Positions 34,127-42,712 of a DNA stretch of 64,000 nt are shown here, piece after piece. The stretch is from Methanocella_A sp049676595. Its GTDB lineage: Archaea; Halobacteriota; Methanocellia; Methanocellales; Methanocellaceae. The DNA is taken from the NCBI RefSeq assembly GCF_049676595.1, contig NZ_CP187259.1:744001-808000 (forward strand). Reading direction: 5' to 3'. The notes under the pieces were generated by a model that saw nothing but the letters and a program-made list of their open reading frames with translations, had not been told where the DNA came from and ran no database searches. The translations under genes and the position numbers were made by a program. Positions within the stretch are counted from its first letter, which is position 1, and every line of letters starts with the position of its first letter.

Positions 34127-34147
34127 GTTGTCACCGTGTACGTGTCT

Positions 34148-35011
34148 CTAAACTGGGGTAAACCCATACTTCTGGAGGATCGCCTTGCCATCGTCAGACT
34201 TTACGTAGTTGACGAAGGCCTTAGCATCCTCCTGGTTCTTCGATTCGCCGACCACGCCGATCGGGTACACTGCGATGACGTTCAGGCTGTCCGGGATCGT
34301 GACAACCGTGACCTTGGCCCTGTACTCCGCGGGCACGTCCGATACGTACACGAAGCCTGCGTCAGCCTCGCCCAGCGCTACCTTGGAGACGACGTAGTTG
34401 ACCGTGGTCTCCTCGGATACTACGTTAGCCTTCACCTTGGTCCTGAAGTCAGGGCCGTACGTGGAGTTGTTGGCTGCCTTATCCAGGATCTGGAGGGTGT
34501 AGCTGCCCACCGGCACGTCCTTGTTGCCGATCACGATTTTCACGCCGGGCTTCGCCAGATCAGACATAGTACTGATATCTGCCGGATTTTCCCGGGGCAC
34601 TATGACGGCAAGCTTGTTGTTTGCAAAGTTAACCACTGTCGAGTTGTTCATCAGGCTCTGGTTCTTCAGGGCGTTCATGTGCGAGGTGCTGGCGGAGGCG
34701 AACACGTCTGCGGTAGCGCCCTGCTCGATCTGGGTTCTCAGCGCCTGGCTGCCGTCGAAGTTGTAGACGACATTGACGTCCTGGTGAGTGGCTTCGAAGC
34801 TCGCTTCCGTCTCGTTGAATGCGTCCTTGAGCGATGCGGCCGCGAAGACCGTCAGATCAGTTTTCTGGACCGGCGCCTGAGTCGGCGCTACTGTCGGCGT
34901 CGCAGTATGAGCCGTCGGTGCCGGGGTTGTGCATCCGGCTACTAGTATGGCTATCAACAATGCTATCAGTATGATGATTGATGCAATATATACTGGTTTC
35001 CTATTGGTCAT
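34148..35011 (-). CDS. modA: Molybdate/tungstate-binding lipoprotein
   Basis: 287 residues. Signal and lipobox at IAILVAGCTTPAPT followed by a Thr/Pro linker, then a periplasmic-binding-protein fold: KTDLTVFAAASLKDAFNETE, VNVVYNFDGSQALRTQIEQG, ADVFASASTSHMNALKNQSL. The AAASL and SGSQ-like (DGSQ) elements bind the oxyanion in ModA. Anchored outside the membrane, it delivers molybdate or tungstate to ModB. First gene of modA-modB-modC-TPR with two palindromic boxes upstream. Confidence 0.93.
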   Translation of the reverse strand: MTNRKPVYIASIIILIALLIAILVAGCTTPAPTAHTATPTVAPTQAPVQKTDLTVFAAASLKDAFNETEASFEATHQDVNVVYNFDGSQALRTQIEQGATADVFASASTSHMNALKNQSLMNNSTVVNFANNKLAVIVPRENPADISTMSDLAKPGVKIVIGNKDVPVGSYTLQILDKAANNSTYGPDFRTKVKANVVSEETTVNYVVSKVALGEADAGFVYVSDVPAEYRAKVTVVTIPDSLNVIAVYPIGVVGESKNQEDAKAFVNYVKSDDGKAILQKYGFTPV

Positions 35012-35044
35012 TGAGTCACCTTTTACTTAATTTAGCTCTTCATA

Positions 35045-35092
35045 TTTAACATTTGTTAAACAATACTTAAAAGTTTAACAATATGTTTAAAC
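35045..35092. promoter_or_regulatory. Two TTTAACA/TGTTAAA boxes at modA promoter
   Basis: Box 1 (35045-35060) is TTTAACA-TT-TGTTAAA. Box 2 (35074-35092) is TTTAACA-ATA-TGTTTAAAC. Between them CTTTTAAGTA reads as a TATA box on the minus strand. The arms match the tfx promoter palindrome, and TTAACAATATGT also occurs at the fwdB-tfx gap. A molybdate/tungstate-responsive repressor is the natural candidate. Confidence 0.6.
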
Positions 35093-35152
35093 GAATATTA
35101 ACCGGATACCCTGTACCGCAGAATCCCTGTATAAGCTAAACCCGAAGCTGGA

Positions 35153-35173
35153 GGGAGGGCGGATAGCCCTCCC
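35153..35173 (-). terminator. Hairpin after nif operon
   Basis: GGGAGGGC / GCCCTCCC stem of 8 bp with a five-base loop, 24 bases after the last gene of the nif operon. No clear U tract follows, so termination is likely but not certain. Confidence 0.5.
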
Positions 35174-35196
35174 GCTCCCGGTTCTTCTGTGGCAGC

Positions 35197-35817
35197 TCAG
35201 CAGTTTCTGACGACCCTGACCTTAAACTCGCTTTTGCCCAGCTTCTCTGTTTCGACGGCAAGGCCTGCTCTCAGCGCCTCAGCTTCTATCCACGGGGGCA
35301 CGTGGCTGCAGACGACGGCCAGCGACTTGAAGTTCCCCGCGAGCACGAACTGGAGGAGGACCTGCTTACTGCTGACGCCGGCATTTTTCTCCTGCATCGC
35401 CTTGATGGAGATGAAATAGTGGCCGGGGGAGGTCTCCTCTGGCACAGGGATGGCAGCGGGGGCCTCTGGCTCTACGGCGAGGTTTTCTCGCTCCTCATCC
35501 TGCCATACCTGGTCCAGAAATTCCTCCGGTCTGCCGGTAATTTCCCACACGCTGCAGCCGCCCTTTTCCAGCTCGAAGTACGGGACTCCCGTGGCCGAGC
35601 GGGTGACGATGATCTTACAGCCGGCCAGGAACTGCAGCATATCGCTCATGCCCAGGCGGAGCTCTCGCATTCCCCGGGCGTGGCCGATGGAAAATTGCTT
35701 TTCCCGATCGATCTCCCAGGAGCCATTGGCCCGCCGGTAGACGACGACTTTTCCAGGATCGCTCAGCGATGCGCTGGTGCCTTCGGCGTCCAGAAATACT
35801 GCGACTTCCTTGACCAT
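35197..35817 (-). CDS. anfO: AnfO-family nitrogenase accessory protein
   Basis: 206 residues resembling AnfO: MVKEVAVFLDAEGTSASLSD, then PGKVVVYRRANGSWEIDREK, ARGMRELRLGMSDMLQFLAG and VWEITGRPEEFLDQVW. AnfO is best known beside iron-only nitrogenase, where it is needed for activity in ways not well understood. Here it is the last gene of an operon of Mo-type nif genes without the delta subunit (anfG/vnfG). The gene starts 12 bases after the ferredoxin stop. Confidence 0.82.
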   Translation of the reverse strand: MVKEVAVFLDAEGTSASLSDPGKVVVYRRANGSWEIDREKQFSIGHARGMRELRLGMSDMLQFLAGCKIIVTRSATGVPYFELEKGGCSVWEITGRPEEFLDQVWQDEERENLAVEPEAPAAIPVPEETSPGHYFISIKAMQEKNAGVSSKQVLLQFVLAGNFKSLAVVCSHVPPWIEAEALRAGLAVETEKLGKSEFKVRVVRNC

Positions 35818-35829
35818 TTCTCCCCCTGT

Positions 35830-36138
35830 CTAAAATGCCAGGCGTTCCACTACTTTGCCACCTTCGATGTGCGATTCTATGATCTCTGTCACGTCATCAG
35901 ACGTGACCGACTTATACCATACGTTATCCGGGTACACGACTACTATCGGCCCCTTCTCGCAGATGCCGAAGCAGCCGGTATTGTTGACGAATACTTCGCC
36001 CCCAAGCTCGCGCATCTCGATCTCTTCCATGAACTTCTGCAAGACTTCTACGCCAGCTTTAGAGTGGCAGAAGCCCTTCTGCTGGCCTGTGTGTCTGGAA
36101 CTTGTACAAATGAATACGTGTCTGGATGGTTTCTGCAT
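35830..36138 (-). CDS. Thioredoxin-fold [2Fe-2S] ferredoxin
   Basis: 102 residues. Pattern of a thioredoxin-like ferredoxin: FICTSSRHTGQQKGFCHSKA (two Cys) and NNTGCFGICEKGPIVVVYPD (two Cys spaced by three). These four bind a 2Fe-2S cluster. In diazotrophs such proteins include FeSII/Shethna-type and FdxN-like partners that protect or feed nitrogenase. It lies one base after nifN and before anfO in the same operon, so a nitrogenase-linked role is likely. Confidence 0.88.
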   Translation of the reverse strand: MQKPSRHVFICTSSRHTGQQKGFCHSKAGVEVLQKFMEEIEMRELGGEVFVNNTGCFGICEKGPIVVVYPDNVWYKSVTSDDVTEIIESHIEGGKVVERLAF

Positions 36139-36139
36139 G

Positions 36140-37519
36140 TTACTGGTCTCCTTCGATTGAAATATGATCCAGCAGCTGTTCTCTTTTCAGCTGCCTGTAC
36201 GAGGCATATTTCTGCTCTAGCAGCGCGTTCGTGAACCTGTCCAGGAACGCCAGCGTGCCGGCGTAGCCTGCCGACAGGATCCGTTGTCCGCCGATCCGGT
36301 CGTGGATCGGGAAGCCCATCCTCACCACCGGGATGCCCCGCCGCTCGGTCAGGTACTTCCCGCCCGAGTGGCCGATGGCAATGTTGGCGGCAGTTGATAC
36401 TGCCGCAGATTCTATGGCCGTGAAGTCGGTCTCTTCCAGAAGCACAGATTTTCTGTCTGCTTCCGCCAGCAGCAGCCTTAGCCGGGCGGTTAGCTGGCTG
36501 CTGCTGGTGCCGGTGGCGACGACTGCGGGATAAGCCCCGTTTTCGGCACATACGCTGGCAAAGGCGTAGACCAGCTCGGGTTCGCCGTAGATGACCGGCC
36601 TGCCTTCGGCGTTGTATTTGTGGGCGTCGGCCATGGCGTCGAGCAGCCAGCCTCTCTCTATGACCAGTGTATCCGGTACAGGCAGGCCTGTGAGCTGCCC
36701 GAGCGCCTCAGTGAACCGGTCGGTGTTCTCCAGGCCGATCGGCAGCGGCAAATTGATCAATGGTACACCGTACTCCTGCTGCAAGTACCGTCCAGGCGAC
36801 AGCTCCTCCGGGCACGTGGTGCCGAACTGGATGGTGGCCTTTGCGCCTGTCATCCGGGCGATGTCCGCAGTGCGGGTCCCTCCCGGGGCAATTTTGGTGT
36901 ACTGCCCCCCATACGGGCGGTCCAGTGTCATGGAATAATCGGGCAGCAGCGTGTACTCGATGCCTGTCAGGTCCAGGATGCGCTTGATCTCCCGGATATC
37001 TGCAGGGCTGATGTGGGGGATGATCACGTTTACGCCATCGTGCTTCCCGCCAGGCCGGGCATAGTACTCGACGATCGCCCTTGTCGCTGCCCAGAACCCT
37101 TCTGACTGGCTGCCGGCGTAGCTGGGAGTGTTCACAGGTATAATGTCCACGCCTTTCAGGTTCCGCCCCTCCACGTACCCCTTGATCATCCGCTGCATGT
37201 CCTCGCCGATCGTCTCCGCGAGACAGGTGGTCACCACTCCGAGGACTTTCGGCTGGTATATCCTGAGGACGTTGTCCAGGGCTTTGCGCAGGTTTCCCTC
37301 GCCGCCGTGGATCGTCTGCTTCTCGTTGAGCGACGAGGAAGCGATATCGATCGGCTCGTTGTAGTGCTCCACGCTGGCCAGCCGCATGTAGGTGCTGCAG
37401 CCCTGGGAGCCGTGGACCAGAGGCATGGCGCCTTCCACGCCTTTGAACGCTAGCACCCCGCCCAGCGGCATGCACATCTGGCACTGGTTCTCGTTGACCA
37501 TCCTGGCTTTGTCGGTCAT
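36140..37519 (-). CDS. nifN: NifN, FeMo-cofactor scaffold subunit
   Basis: 459 residues from the ATG of MTDKARMVNENQCQMCMPLG, overlapping the nifE stop by 4 bases (ATGA). Typical NifN segments: AMPLVHGSQGCSTYMRLASV, ASSSLNEKQTIHGGEGNLRK, LGVVTTCLAETIGEDMQRMI and VNTPSYAGSQSEGFWAAT. With NifE forms the scaffold on which the NifB cofactor is completed. It lies in nifHI1I2DKEN order. Not all NifN metal ligands can be judged without alignment. Confidence 0.93.
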   Translation of the reverse strand: MTDKARMVNENQCQMCMPLGGVLAFKGVEGAMPLVHGSQGCSTYMRLASVEHYNEPIDIASSSLNEKQTIHGGEGNLRKALDNVLRIYQPKVLGVVTTCLAETIGEDMQRMIKGYVEGRNLKGVDIIPVNTPSYAGSQSEGFWAATRAIVEYYARPGGKHDGVNVIIPHISPADIREIKRILDLTGIEYTLLPDYSMTLDRPYGGQYTKIAPGGTRTADIARMTGAKATIQFGTTCPEELSPGRYLQQEYGVPLINLPLPIGLENTDRFTEALGQLTGLPVPDTLVIERGWLLDAMADAHKYNAEGRPVIYGEPELVYAFASVCAENGAYPAVVATGTSSSQLTARLRLLLAEADRKSVLLEETDFTAIESAAVSTAANIAIGHSGGKYLTERRGIPVVRMGFPIHDRIGGQRILSAGYAGTLAFLDRFTNALLEQKYASYRQLKREQLLDHISIEGDQ

Positions 37520-38895
37520 AAGCGTACCTCCTGGGGCGCCTTTAGGTGTTTCCAGACGGGCGAGCAAGCCGTCGTATATACCTCTCTGGCGAAGTTGACG
37601 GCTCCCTCGAACCCGGCCAGGCATTCTTTCCTGTCGTGGTTGTGGTCGATGAACCCGACGCCGAGCTTGTAGGCGAGCACTCTCTCCTTGACGCCGCCGG
37701 CCATGACGTCGACCTGCATCTCCCGGAGGAACTTCTCGATCTCCGCCGGGTTGGCGTCGTCGACGAGGATGGCGCCGTCCGAGAGGAGGCTGCTGAGGTT
37801 CTCGTACTCCTCCTTCTTGCCGGTCTGGGTGCCGGTGACGACGATCTCCACGCCGAGCTCTTTGAGCTGACGGATGAGGGCCGCTGCCTTATAGGCTCCT
37901 CCCACGTAGATCGCGGCTCTTTTGCCCGCAAGTTTTTCCTTATACTTCAGAAGGACCGGCCTGATACGGGCGGTCTCCCTCTCGATCAGCGCCTCAGTCC
38001 GGCGTCTGATCTCTTCATCGCCGTAAAAGGCGGCAATCTTGCGCAGCGACTCGGCGGTGTTCTCCGCGCCGAAGAAGTTCACGTCCAGGTACGGGATGCC
38101 GTACACCTTCTCCAGCTGGCTGGCTACATAGTGCATGGACCCGGTGCACTGCACCAGGTTCAGGCACGCTCCCGGCGCCTGCTTCAGGGCGGCCACGGTC
38201 GAATCACCGGTGAAAGCAACGTTGATCTCGATACCCATCTCCTGCAGGTACCTTTTAACGACCCACATTTCGCCTCCGAGGTTGTACTCCCCGAGGAAGT
38301 TCAGCTTCTTTGTCGGCTCTATAACCTGGCCTTCCGTGGGCTTGATCAGCTTCATCAGGGCTTCGGCGGCCGCGCGGTAGCCGACCACTTTATTGCCCGA
38401 CTTGAAGCCGCTCGACTCCACCGGTATGACGTCGATGCCGTGGCGGAGGGCCGCCTCTTTGCAGACGGAGATGAGGTCGTCGCCTATAACTCCGACGACG
38501 CACGTGGAATAGACGAATACTGCCGGAGGATTGTACTTAGCCACGATCTCGTCGATGCAGGCCGCCAGCTTCTGCTCGCCCCCGAAGATGATGTCTCTCT
38601 CCTTCATGTCGGTCGAGAAGCTGTTCCTGTACATCTCGGAGCCACTGGACAGGCTTCCCCTGATGTCCCACGTATATGTGGCGCAGCCGATGGGCCCGTG
38701 CACCAGGTGGACCGCGTCCGTCACGGGGTTCAGGACTACCCTTGCCCCGCAGTAGACGCAGGCCCGCTGGCTGACGGCGCCTGCGAGGCTGTCGCTGGTG
38801 CAGCTGATATGGCCCTTGTTCTTACCTTTTGTCTGGATAGAGTCCTGGCGTTCCTCGATCAGCGCGTTCGTAGACACTGTACAGTCCGTGTTCAA
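37516..38895 (-). CDS. nifE: NifE, FeMo-cofactor scaffold subunit
   Basis: 459 residues. N-terminal Cys motifs RACVYCGARVVLNPVTDAVH and HGPIGCATYTWDIRGSLSSG, then FVYSTCVVGVIGDDLISVCK, are equivalent to NifD P-cluster region sequences, and LNLVQCTGSMHYVASQLEKV mirrors the NifD cofactor Cys. C-terminal GVGFIDHNHDRKECLAGFEG is a NifE-type end. Lies between nifK and nifN. nifB is not in the window, so the cofactor core must be made from a gene elsewhere. Confidence 0.94.
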   Translation of the reverse strand: MNTDCTVSTNALIEERQDSIQTKGKNKGHISCTSDSLAGAVSQRACVYCGARVVLNPVTDAVHLVHGPIGCATYTWDIRGSLSSGSEMYRNSFSTDMKERDIIFGGEQKLAACIDEIVAKYNPPAVFVYSTCVVGVIGDDLISVCKEAALRHGIDVIPVESSGFKSGNKVVGYRAAAEALMKLIKPTEGQVIEPTKKLNFLGEYNLGGEMWVVKRYLQEMGIEINVAFTGDSTVAALKQAPGACLNLVQCTGSMHYVASQLEKVYGIPYLDVNFFGAENTAESLRKIAAFYGDEEIRRRTEALIERETARIRPVLLKYKEKLAGKRAAIYVGGAYKAAALIRQLKELGVEIVVTGTQTGKKEEYENLSSLLSDGAILVDDANPAEIEKFLREMQVDVMAGGVKERVLAYKLGVGFIDHNHDRKECLAGFEGAVNFAREVYTTACSPVWKHLKAPQEVRL

Positions 38896-38926
38896 GTTTC
38901 ATATCCTCCTCGTAAAAGGGAGCTGA

Positions 38927-40294
38927 TTACAGAATCAGCTCATAGTCCTCGTCTTTCGCGTCTCTGTCCCTTCTCTCCAGCAGGGCGTTGCTGATCAGCT
39001 CGATCAGGCGCAGGCAGCCCCGGTAGCCCACGATGGGCATCAGGTAGTGCACTGCTCTGTCAAAGATCGGGAACCCGACTCTCACCAGGGGCACGTCCTC
39101 CGCCCGGGCGATGTATTTGCAGTGGGTGTTGCCGATCAGCAGGTCGATCGGGTTCTCCTTGATCCACTTGTGCAGCTCGAACAGGTCTCCCTCTGCTTTT
39201 ACTATGGACTCCTTGATGCCCGCCTGCTCCAACATGGCCCGCACTTCCGTCTCAAACTTCCCGCCCGGCGTTCCGGTCATGACATAGACGGGGATCATGC
39301 CCATGGCCAGCAGGAACTCTGTCAACGGTATTACTATGTCGGGGTCGCCGACGACTGCCACTTTCTTCCCCTGGTAGTGGAAGTGGGTGTCGATCAGGGT
39401 GTCGACGACCTGGCCACGCTCTACGGTCAGCGAATGGGGCACAGTGAGGCCGAACTCTTTCCTCAGGGCCATGATGAAGTCATCTGTAGCCTTCAGGCCG
39501 ATCGGAATGTGCAGCGGCACGCAGGGGACACCGCATTTCTCCTGCAGCTCTGCCCCGGCGGCGTCCGACGACCAGGAGCCCAGCGCCAGCGTCAGCTTCG
39601 AGTTGCCCGAGTCCCGGATCTCGGCCACCGTGGCGCCGCCTTCGGGGTACATCTCGTACTTTCTGGTCAGCGGCGTGTCTACTACGTCCGACGTATCCGG
39701 GAACATGATCATGTCTACGCCGAGGTCTGCGACCAGGCGCCGGATTTCCCGCATGTCGCCGGGGTTGACCCAGCCTGGCAGGATGTTGACCCTGTTCTTC
39801 TTCGCCTGGCCGTCTGCCTCTGCGAGGTAGGTGACCATCGCCTTCGTCATGTTCGAGAACCCGGTGATGTGGGACCCGGCATAGCTGGGGGTGTTGGCGT
39901 GGATGACGATCTTCCCTTCGGGCACTTCAGCCTGCTTGATGATAGTCGGGATGTCGTCGCCGATCGTTTCGCTGAGACAGGTGGTGTGGACCGCCATGAT
40001 CTCGGGGTTGTAGATCTTGAACACGTTCTTGATCGAGGTCTTCAGGTTGGCGCCGCCGCCGAAGACCGAGGCTCCTTCGGTGAAAGAGCTCGATGAGGCG
40101 AGGATGGGGTCGCGGAAGTGCCTGGTCAGGCCCATCCGGTGGTAAGCGCAGCAGCCCTGGGAGCCGTGGCTGTGGGGTAAACATCCGTGAATACCCAGCG
40201 CGGCATACATGGCGCCGATGGGCTGGCAGGTTTTGGCGGGGTTGATCTTCCCTGCCGTGTGCTCTACTTTTCTGGTGGGGATACACTCAAGCAT
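38927..40294 (-). CDS. nifK: Nitrogenase MoFe protein beta chain
   Basis: 455 residues from the ATG of MLECIPTRKVEHTAGKINPA; GGAGTG lies 6 bases upstream and 5 bases separate it from the nifD stop. P-cluster Cys segments: KTCQPIGAMYAALGIHGCLP, HGSQGCCAYHRMGLTRHFRD and VHTTCLSETIGDDIPTIIK. Forms the alpha2beta2 MoFe protein with NifD. Length is shorter than in Azotobacter (about 520), as usual for archaeal NifK which lack the N-terminal extension. Confidence 0.95.
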   Translation of the reverse strand: MLECIPTRKVEHTAGKINPAKTCQPIGAMYAALGIHGCLPHSHGSQGCCAYHRMGLTRHFRDPILASSSSFTEGASVFGGGANLKTSIKNVFKIYNPEIMAVHTTCLSETIGDDIPTIIKQAEVPEGKIVIHANTPSYAGSHITGFSNMTKAMVTYLAEADGQAKKNRVNILPGWVNPGDMREIRRLVADLGVDMIMFPDTSDVVDTPLTRKYEMYPEGGATVAEIRDSGNSKLTLALGSWSSDAAGAELQEKCGVPCVPLHIPIGLKATDDFIMALRKEFGLTVPHSLTVERGQVVDTLIDTHFHYQGKKVAVVGDPDIVIPLTEFLLAMGMIPVYVMTGTPGGKFETEVRAMLEQAGIKESIVKAEGDLFELHKWIKENPIDLLIGNTHCKYIARAEDVPLVRVGFPIFDRAVHYLMPIVGYRGCLRLIELISNALLERRDRDAKDEDYELIL

Positions 40295-40299
40295 GTCTT

Positions 40300-41922
40300 T
40301 CACTCCGTTGTCTGCTCTTCCCACGGGGCCGTAACCAGCTTCCACGCCGGCGTCGACACCGCGTTCGCTACCTCTTTCGCGAAGGTCATCGCACCGTTGA
40401 AGCCCGCGTACGGGCCGGTGTAGTCGTACGAGTGCAGCTGTCTCGACGGGACGCCGAGCTTGTGGGCGATGTACTTGTCCCTGACACCCGTCAGTATCAA
40501 GTCCGGCTTCAGCTCCCGGACGAGCTTTTCGAACTCGTGGTGGTTGATGTCGTCGATGATGACCTCGCCTTCCTTCATGGACGGGTTCATGCCCTCGTAG
40601 TGGCTGAGAGGGACCTTTTTCTTCAGCTCCTCGAACTGCTCTTTCGACATGTTCAGGTAGACGTTCGCTTCCTGGTAGAGCTCCTTGTCCGGCTCGAGGT
40701 GCAGCTCCGGGATGTTCTTGGAGTCGGCGTCGCTCTTGATCGTGGGGATGACCTGCCGGCCCTCGTAGTCGTCCCGGTGGGCGAACTCGTACCCGGCCAC
40801 GATCATCTCCATGCCTAAATCCCTCAACAGGTACTGGTAGTGGTGGCTCCTCGAGCCTCCGACGAACCCGAAGGCGGTCTTGCCCTGGAGCAGCTTCCGG
40901 TAGTGCTCCATGACGGGCTCAACGATCGCCAGTTCTCTGGCGATGACTTCCTCGGTCTTCTGGATCAGCGCCTCGTCACCGAAGCACCGGGCCATCTCCC
41001 GCAGGGACTTCGCGGTCGCATCCACTCCGATGAAGTTGATCTTCAGCCACGGCATGCCGTACTTAGTCTCCATCATCTCCGCGATGTAGTTTATGGATCG
41101 GTGGCACTGGACCAGGTTCAGGTCCGCGAGGTGCAGGTTCCTGATGTCTACGTAGCTGCTGTCTCCGGTCAGCACGCAGTTCACGGTGTAGCCGATCTCT
41201 TCCAGTATGCGCTCCAGTTCCCAGCCGTCGCCTCCGATGTTGTACTCTCCGAGCAGGTTGACGACGTAGCTCCCCGGCTTGCGCTGGGTGCCTTTGCCGA
41301 TCACGTGCTCCATGAGGTTGTTGTTGGCTATGTGGTGGCCGGCCGACTGGCTGACGCCTTTGTAGCCTTCGCAGTTGAACGCCAGTACCTGGACGCCGTG
41401 GCGCTCCTGGGCTGCCCTGGCTACGGCGCCGATGTCGTCGCCTATCAATCCTATCGGGCAGGTGGCGCTGATGGAGATGGCCCTCGGGTGGAACATCTCG
41501 ACCACTTCGTCGATCATCTTCGCCAGCTTCTTCTCTCCGCCGAACACGATGTCCGGCTCCTGCATGTCCGTGGTGAAGCAGAGGGTGGAGTAGATGTTCT
41601 CCCTGGGCGTGGTGTCGTCCGCCCTCGCCTTGTTCCTCCGGGTGCCCCACGAGTAGTACGCGCAGCCGACCGGGCCGTGGACGATGTGGATCATGTCCTT
41701 GATCGGCCCGACCACCACGCCTTTACAGCCCGCAAAGCAGCAGCCCCGCTGGGAGATGATACCCGGAATAGTCCTGGTGTTGGCCTCGATCTGCTGGCAG
41801 GCCTGGCCGGCTTCGCCGGCTACGTCAGTGTTCTTGATCAGGAGATGTTTCTTCCTGTTCTTCTTCACGATCTCCGGGTAAGTCGCCAGCATGTCCTCGA
41901 GTTTCTTGTCTGTGATAGCCAT
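40300..41922 (-). CDS. nifD: Nitrogenase MoFe protein alpha chain
   Basis: 540 residues. P-cluster ligands in QRGCCFAGCKGVVVGPIKD, HGPVGCAYYSWGTRRNKARA and SISATCPIGLIGDDIGAVAR. FeMo-cofactor ligands: the Cys of LNLVQCHRSINYIAEMMETK and the His of GVPSRQLHSYDYTGPYAGFN. An insertion of about 50 residues (LEPDKELYQEANVYLNMSKE and after) is typical of methanogen and clostridial Mo-type NifD. These ligands and the insertion argue for a Mo enzyme, not an Anf enzyme. Confidence 0.96.
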   Translation of the reverse strand: MAITDKKLEDMLATYPEIVKKNRKKHLLIKNTDVAGEAGQACQQIEANTRTIPGIISQRGCCFAGCKGVVVGPIKDMIHIVHGPVGCAYYSWGTRRNKARADDTTPRENIYSTLCFTTDMQEPDIVFGGEKKLAKMIDEVVEMFHPRAISISATCPIGLIGDDIGAVARAAQERHGVQVLAFNCEGYKGVSQSAGHHIANNNLMEHVIGKGTQRKPGSYVVNLLGEYNIGGDGWELERILEEIGYTVNCVLTGDSSYVDIRNLHLADLNLVQCHRSINYIAEMMETKYGMPWLKINFIGVDATAKSLREMARCFGDEALIQKTEEVIARELAIVEPVMEHYRKLLQGKTAFGFVGGSRSHHYQYLLRDLGMEMIVAGYEFAHRDDYEGRQVIPTIKSDADSKNIPELHLEPDKELYQEANVYLNMSKEQFEELKKKVPLSHYEGMNPSMKEGEVIIDDINHHEFEKLVRELKPDLILTGVRDKYIAHKLGVPSRQLHSYDYTGPYAGFNGAMTFAKEVANAVSTPAWKLVTAPWEEQTTE

Positions 41923-41936
41923 TTTCTATCCTCCCC

Positions 41937-42356
41937 TTACCAGATGGCCGCCTCGCCCGCCTCGCCGGTGCGGACTCTTACCGCATCGTGCATGGGCATG
42001 ACGATGATCTTGCCGTCTCCAACTTTGCAGTCGGTCCTGTTCGCCTGCATGATGGCCTCCACGATCCTGGGCACGTCCTCGTCGTGCGCCAGCACGGTGA
42101 ACAGCCGCCTCGGAAAGAGGCGGGTGCCGTCCAGGAAGTCGGTGACCAGCTTCTCGGTGGCCCCGGCCTCAGTCACGTCGTCGAAGCTCAGGGACATGAG
42201 CTGGGCCTTCCGCTTCTCGATGAGCGCCGGGTCGGTCACCAGCTTGCCTCGGCCCTCGACCTTCACCGCGGTGAAGCCGGCTACGCCTGCCTCGATCAGC
42301 GCTTTCTTGGTCGCGCCCGTCTTGTTCATCCGCACGATTGCCATGATCTCTTTCAT
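41937..42356 (-). CDS. nifI2: NifI2, PII-family nitrogenase regulator
   Basis: 139 residues. PII fold with an enlarged T-loop: KEIMAIVRMNKTGATKKALI and VGDGKIIVMPMHDAVRVRTG at the B and C loops. Pairs with NifI1 to inhibit MoFe protein when ammonia appears; 2-oxoglutarate relieves it, as shown in Methanococcus maripaludis. Lies between nifI1 and nifD as in other methanogens. Confidence 0.94.
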   Translation of the reverse strand: MKEIMAIVRMNKTGATKKALIEAGVAGFTAVKVEGRGKLVTDPALIEKRKAQLMSLSFDDVTEAGATEKLVTDFLDGTRLFPRRLFTVLAHDEDVPRIVEAIMQANRTDCKVGDGKIIVMPMHDAVRVRTGEAGEAAIW

Positions 42357-42371
42357 CGCAGCATCCCCAGG

Positions 42372-42698
42372 TTACAGGCCTTTCAGGCCGCTCGAGATCG
42401 TGTAGACATCCTCGACCTGGCTCACGAAGATCTTGCCGTCGCCGAAGGCTCCCTTATCCCCGGTCCTGGCGCCCTTCAGGATGGTGCCGATCACGGTGTC
42501 TTTGTCCTTGTCCTCGATGGCGATCATGATAAGGGTCTTGGGAATTTCGTCGTAGACCATGCTCCCCATCTTGATACCCTTCTGCTTGCCTCTGCCCACC
42601 ACATCTACCACAGTTGCCGCGTGGAAGCCGGCTTTGGACAGCTCTGCCAGGACGACGCCTTTCTTGTCCGGTCTGACGATTGATCTGATCAGTAACAT
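42372..42698 (-). CDS. nifI1: NifI1, PII-family nitrogenase regulator
   Basis: 108 residues from the ATG of MLLIRSIVRPDKKGVVLAEL; AGGAGGT precedes it, so an earlier GTG overlapping the nifH end is not used. PII pattern SIVRPDKKGVVLAELSKAGF, RGKQKGIKMGSMVYDEIPKT (T-loop) and GDGKIFVSQVEDVYTISSGL. Forms a heteromer with NifI2 that blocks nitrogenase by binding MoFe protein. 14 bases after nifH stop. Confidence 0.94.
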   Translation of the reverse strand: MLLIRSIVRPDKKGVVLAELSKAGFHAATVVDVVGRGKQKGIKMGSMVYDEIPKTLIMIAIEDKDKDTVIGTILKGARTGDKGAFGDGKIFVSQVEDVYTISSGLKGL

Positions 42699-42712
42699 TT
42701 TAAGATACCTCC

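Noticed and set aside
37546..38994. 482-codon plus-strand frame over nifE
   Set aside because: Shadow of nifE; the same holds for the long antisense frames over nifD (40840-42405) and nifK (39047-40096).
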